Assembly: GCF_001638985.1 (NCBI RefSeq)
Contig: NW_017265161.1
Location: 316,576 to 380,575, forward strand
DNA: 64,000 nt
From: Phycomyces blakesleeanus NRRL 1555(-)
Lineage: Eukaryota > Mucoromycota > Mucoromycetes > Mucorales > Phycomycetaceae
Direction of reading: 5' to 3'
Positions 63,229-64,000 of the stretch are shown piece by piece. The notes below the pieces were generated by a model, which worked only from the letters and a program-made list of their open reading frames with translations, was not told the DNA's origin and did no database searches. Each line of letters begins with the position of its first letter. The stretch's first letter is position 1. The position numbers and the translations under genes are program-made.

Positions 63229-64000
63229 ATGTCTGGTAGAAACATCAAGATTGTCTGTCGATTCCGACCTAAGAACTCCATCGAAATCAATGAGGATGGT
63301 GTTCCTATCATTGATGACGAAGGAACGGTCCTCCAAATGAAGGTAAGACAAGATTTCGAAACGCTAATGTCAGAAACAAACCAAGAGAGAGAATCAGTAA
63401 TATCGATCGTGTGTGTTTATCTGTATTTCTTTAGGGAAAAGAAGCCCAGGCAACGTATGAATTTGACAAGGCATTTAACATGAATACTCCTCATAAAGAA
63501 CAACTTGACTATTTTATTCAAGGTATTGTTGATGGTAAGTTAGTTAGTTAGTGTGTGAAATGCTTGAGTTTAGCAACCAACCAAACGAACAAAAGAGTAT
63601 GTTACCGATACAGCCATATATTTATTATTTTTTCTACATATAAAATGAGAAACAAAGATGTCTTTGCGGGTTCTACCGGTACAGTGTTTGCTTACGGACA
63701 AAGAGGCTTTGGAAAAACATTCACAATGATGGTAAAGAAAAATAATTTTATACTTCAAAAGTTGCTTATACGTGTCTATATACATAACTACTTATAAGGG
63801 CATTGGCATAGACAATGAAAATAGAGAGAATATTTTTACCTGTATTGTCGAACATATTTTTGACAGTATTTTTCGTGCTCCAAGCAACCTTGAATTTACT
63901 ATAAAGGTTTCACACACGGGGATTTACATGGAGAAAGTGTGCGATTTGTTAGACCGTAAGTGTATTCAAATAATATGTATATTTGTGGTTTATAGTTGTG
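63229..64000 (+). CDS. Kinesin-1 heavy chain-like motor, partial (5' end)
   Basis: Plus-end microtubule motor by family. Exons so far: 63229-63342, 63435-63534, 63658-63731, 63799-63955; the gene runs off the window. It starts MSGRNIKIVCRFRPKNSIE, as in fungal conventional kinesin, then YEFDKAFNM, VFAGSTGTVFAYGQ, RGFGKTFTMM, IVEHIF and IYMEKVCDLLD. The P-loop reads GQRGFGKT where kinesins have GQTGSGKT (or GQTSSGKT). GYNGTVFAYGQ is GSTGTVFAYGQ here, and the usual S-Y-x-E-I-Y is S-H-T-G-I-Y. The GxxxxGKT skeleton is kept, splice sites are intact and no stops occur. It is therefore either a fast-evolving paralog or an early pseudogene. Confidence 0.85.

Overview
The window reads as nuclear DNA from an intron-rich, AT-rich early-diverging fungus. 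Mucoromycota (a Phycomyces- or Mucorales-like genome) fits best, by inference. Supporting points: short GT-AG introns (about 48-290 nt) with TACTAAC-like branch points, long Asn/Thr/Ser/Ala low-complexity tracts, Tc1-type transposon relics, and a fungal gene set (ADP/ATP carrier, Msh1, fused PABA synthase, Atf-type bZIP, SAPS protein). The exon structures given here were rebuilt by eye from splice signals, reading phase and protein family knowledge. Nearly all close in phase from start to stop.

Layout. 1-336 is a 9-bp minisatellite running straight into an intact 8-exon zinc-finger gene of unknown function (357-2177, +). 2178-4610 is repeat-rich, with a 30-bp perfect inverted repeat, a ~67-bp palindrome and a hypothetical ORF. 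4611-7592 (+) is elongation factor 2, whose start appears to need a 2-nt microexon. 8178-10112 (-) is a WD40-like protein. 11162-11786 (+) is the mitochondrial Fe-S protein Isa2. 11787-18100 is gene-poor. 18101-21261 (-) is MSH1 and 21687-22798 (-) the ADP/ATP carrier. 22799-30579 is a second gene-poor block, with a dead Tc1-like transposase and a Harbinger-type MITE nested in a pogo/Tc1-type MITE. 30580-34182 (-) is bifunctional aminodeoxychorismate synthase. 35856-38815 (-) is a PHD-finger protein. 41407-43642 (-) is VPS36, divergent from DOM34/pelota (44398-46352, +). 46353-49314 holds transposon relics. 49315-50844 (-) is a low-complexity protein with a conserved C-terminal half, divergent from the splicing factor RDS3/PHF5A (51352-52041, +). 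52583-54230 (-) is an Atf1-type bZIP. 56622-61372 (-) is a SAPS-domain phosphatase subunit carrying an apparent +1 frameshift. 63229 to the window end (+) is the start of a kinesin-1 with unusual motor residues.

The genes do not form a pathway cluster. They are scattered housekeeping genes: translation and ribosome rescue (EF2, Dom34), mitochondria (Isa2, Msh1, ADP/ATP carrier), folate synthesis, ESCRT-II sorting, splicing, stress transcription and phosphatase control. I found no tRNA, rRNA or CRISPR array by eye. The best unusual signals are the EF2 2-nt exon, the tiny start-codon exons in DOM34 and possibly the PHD gene, the VPS36 GC-AG intron, the SAPS frameshift, the altered kinesin P-loop, the nested MITEs, and the minisatellite that stays open into the zinc-finger gene.
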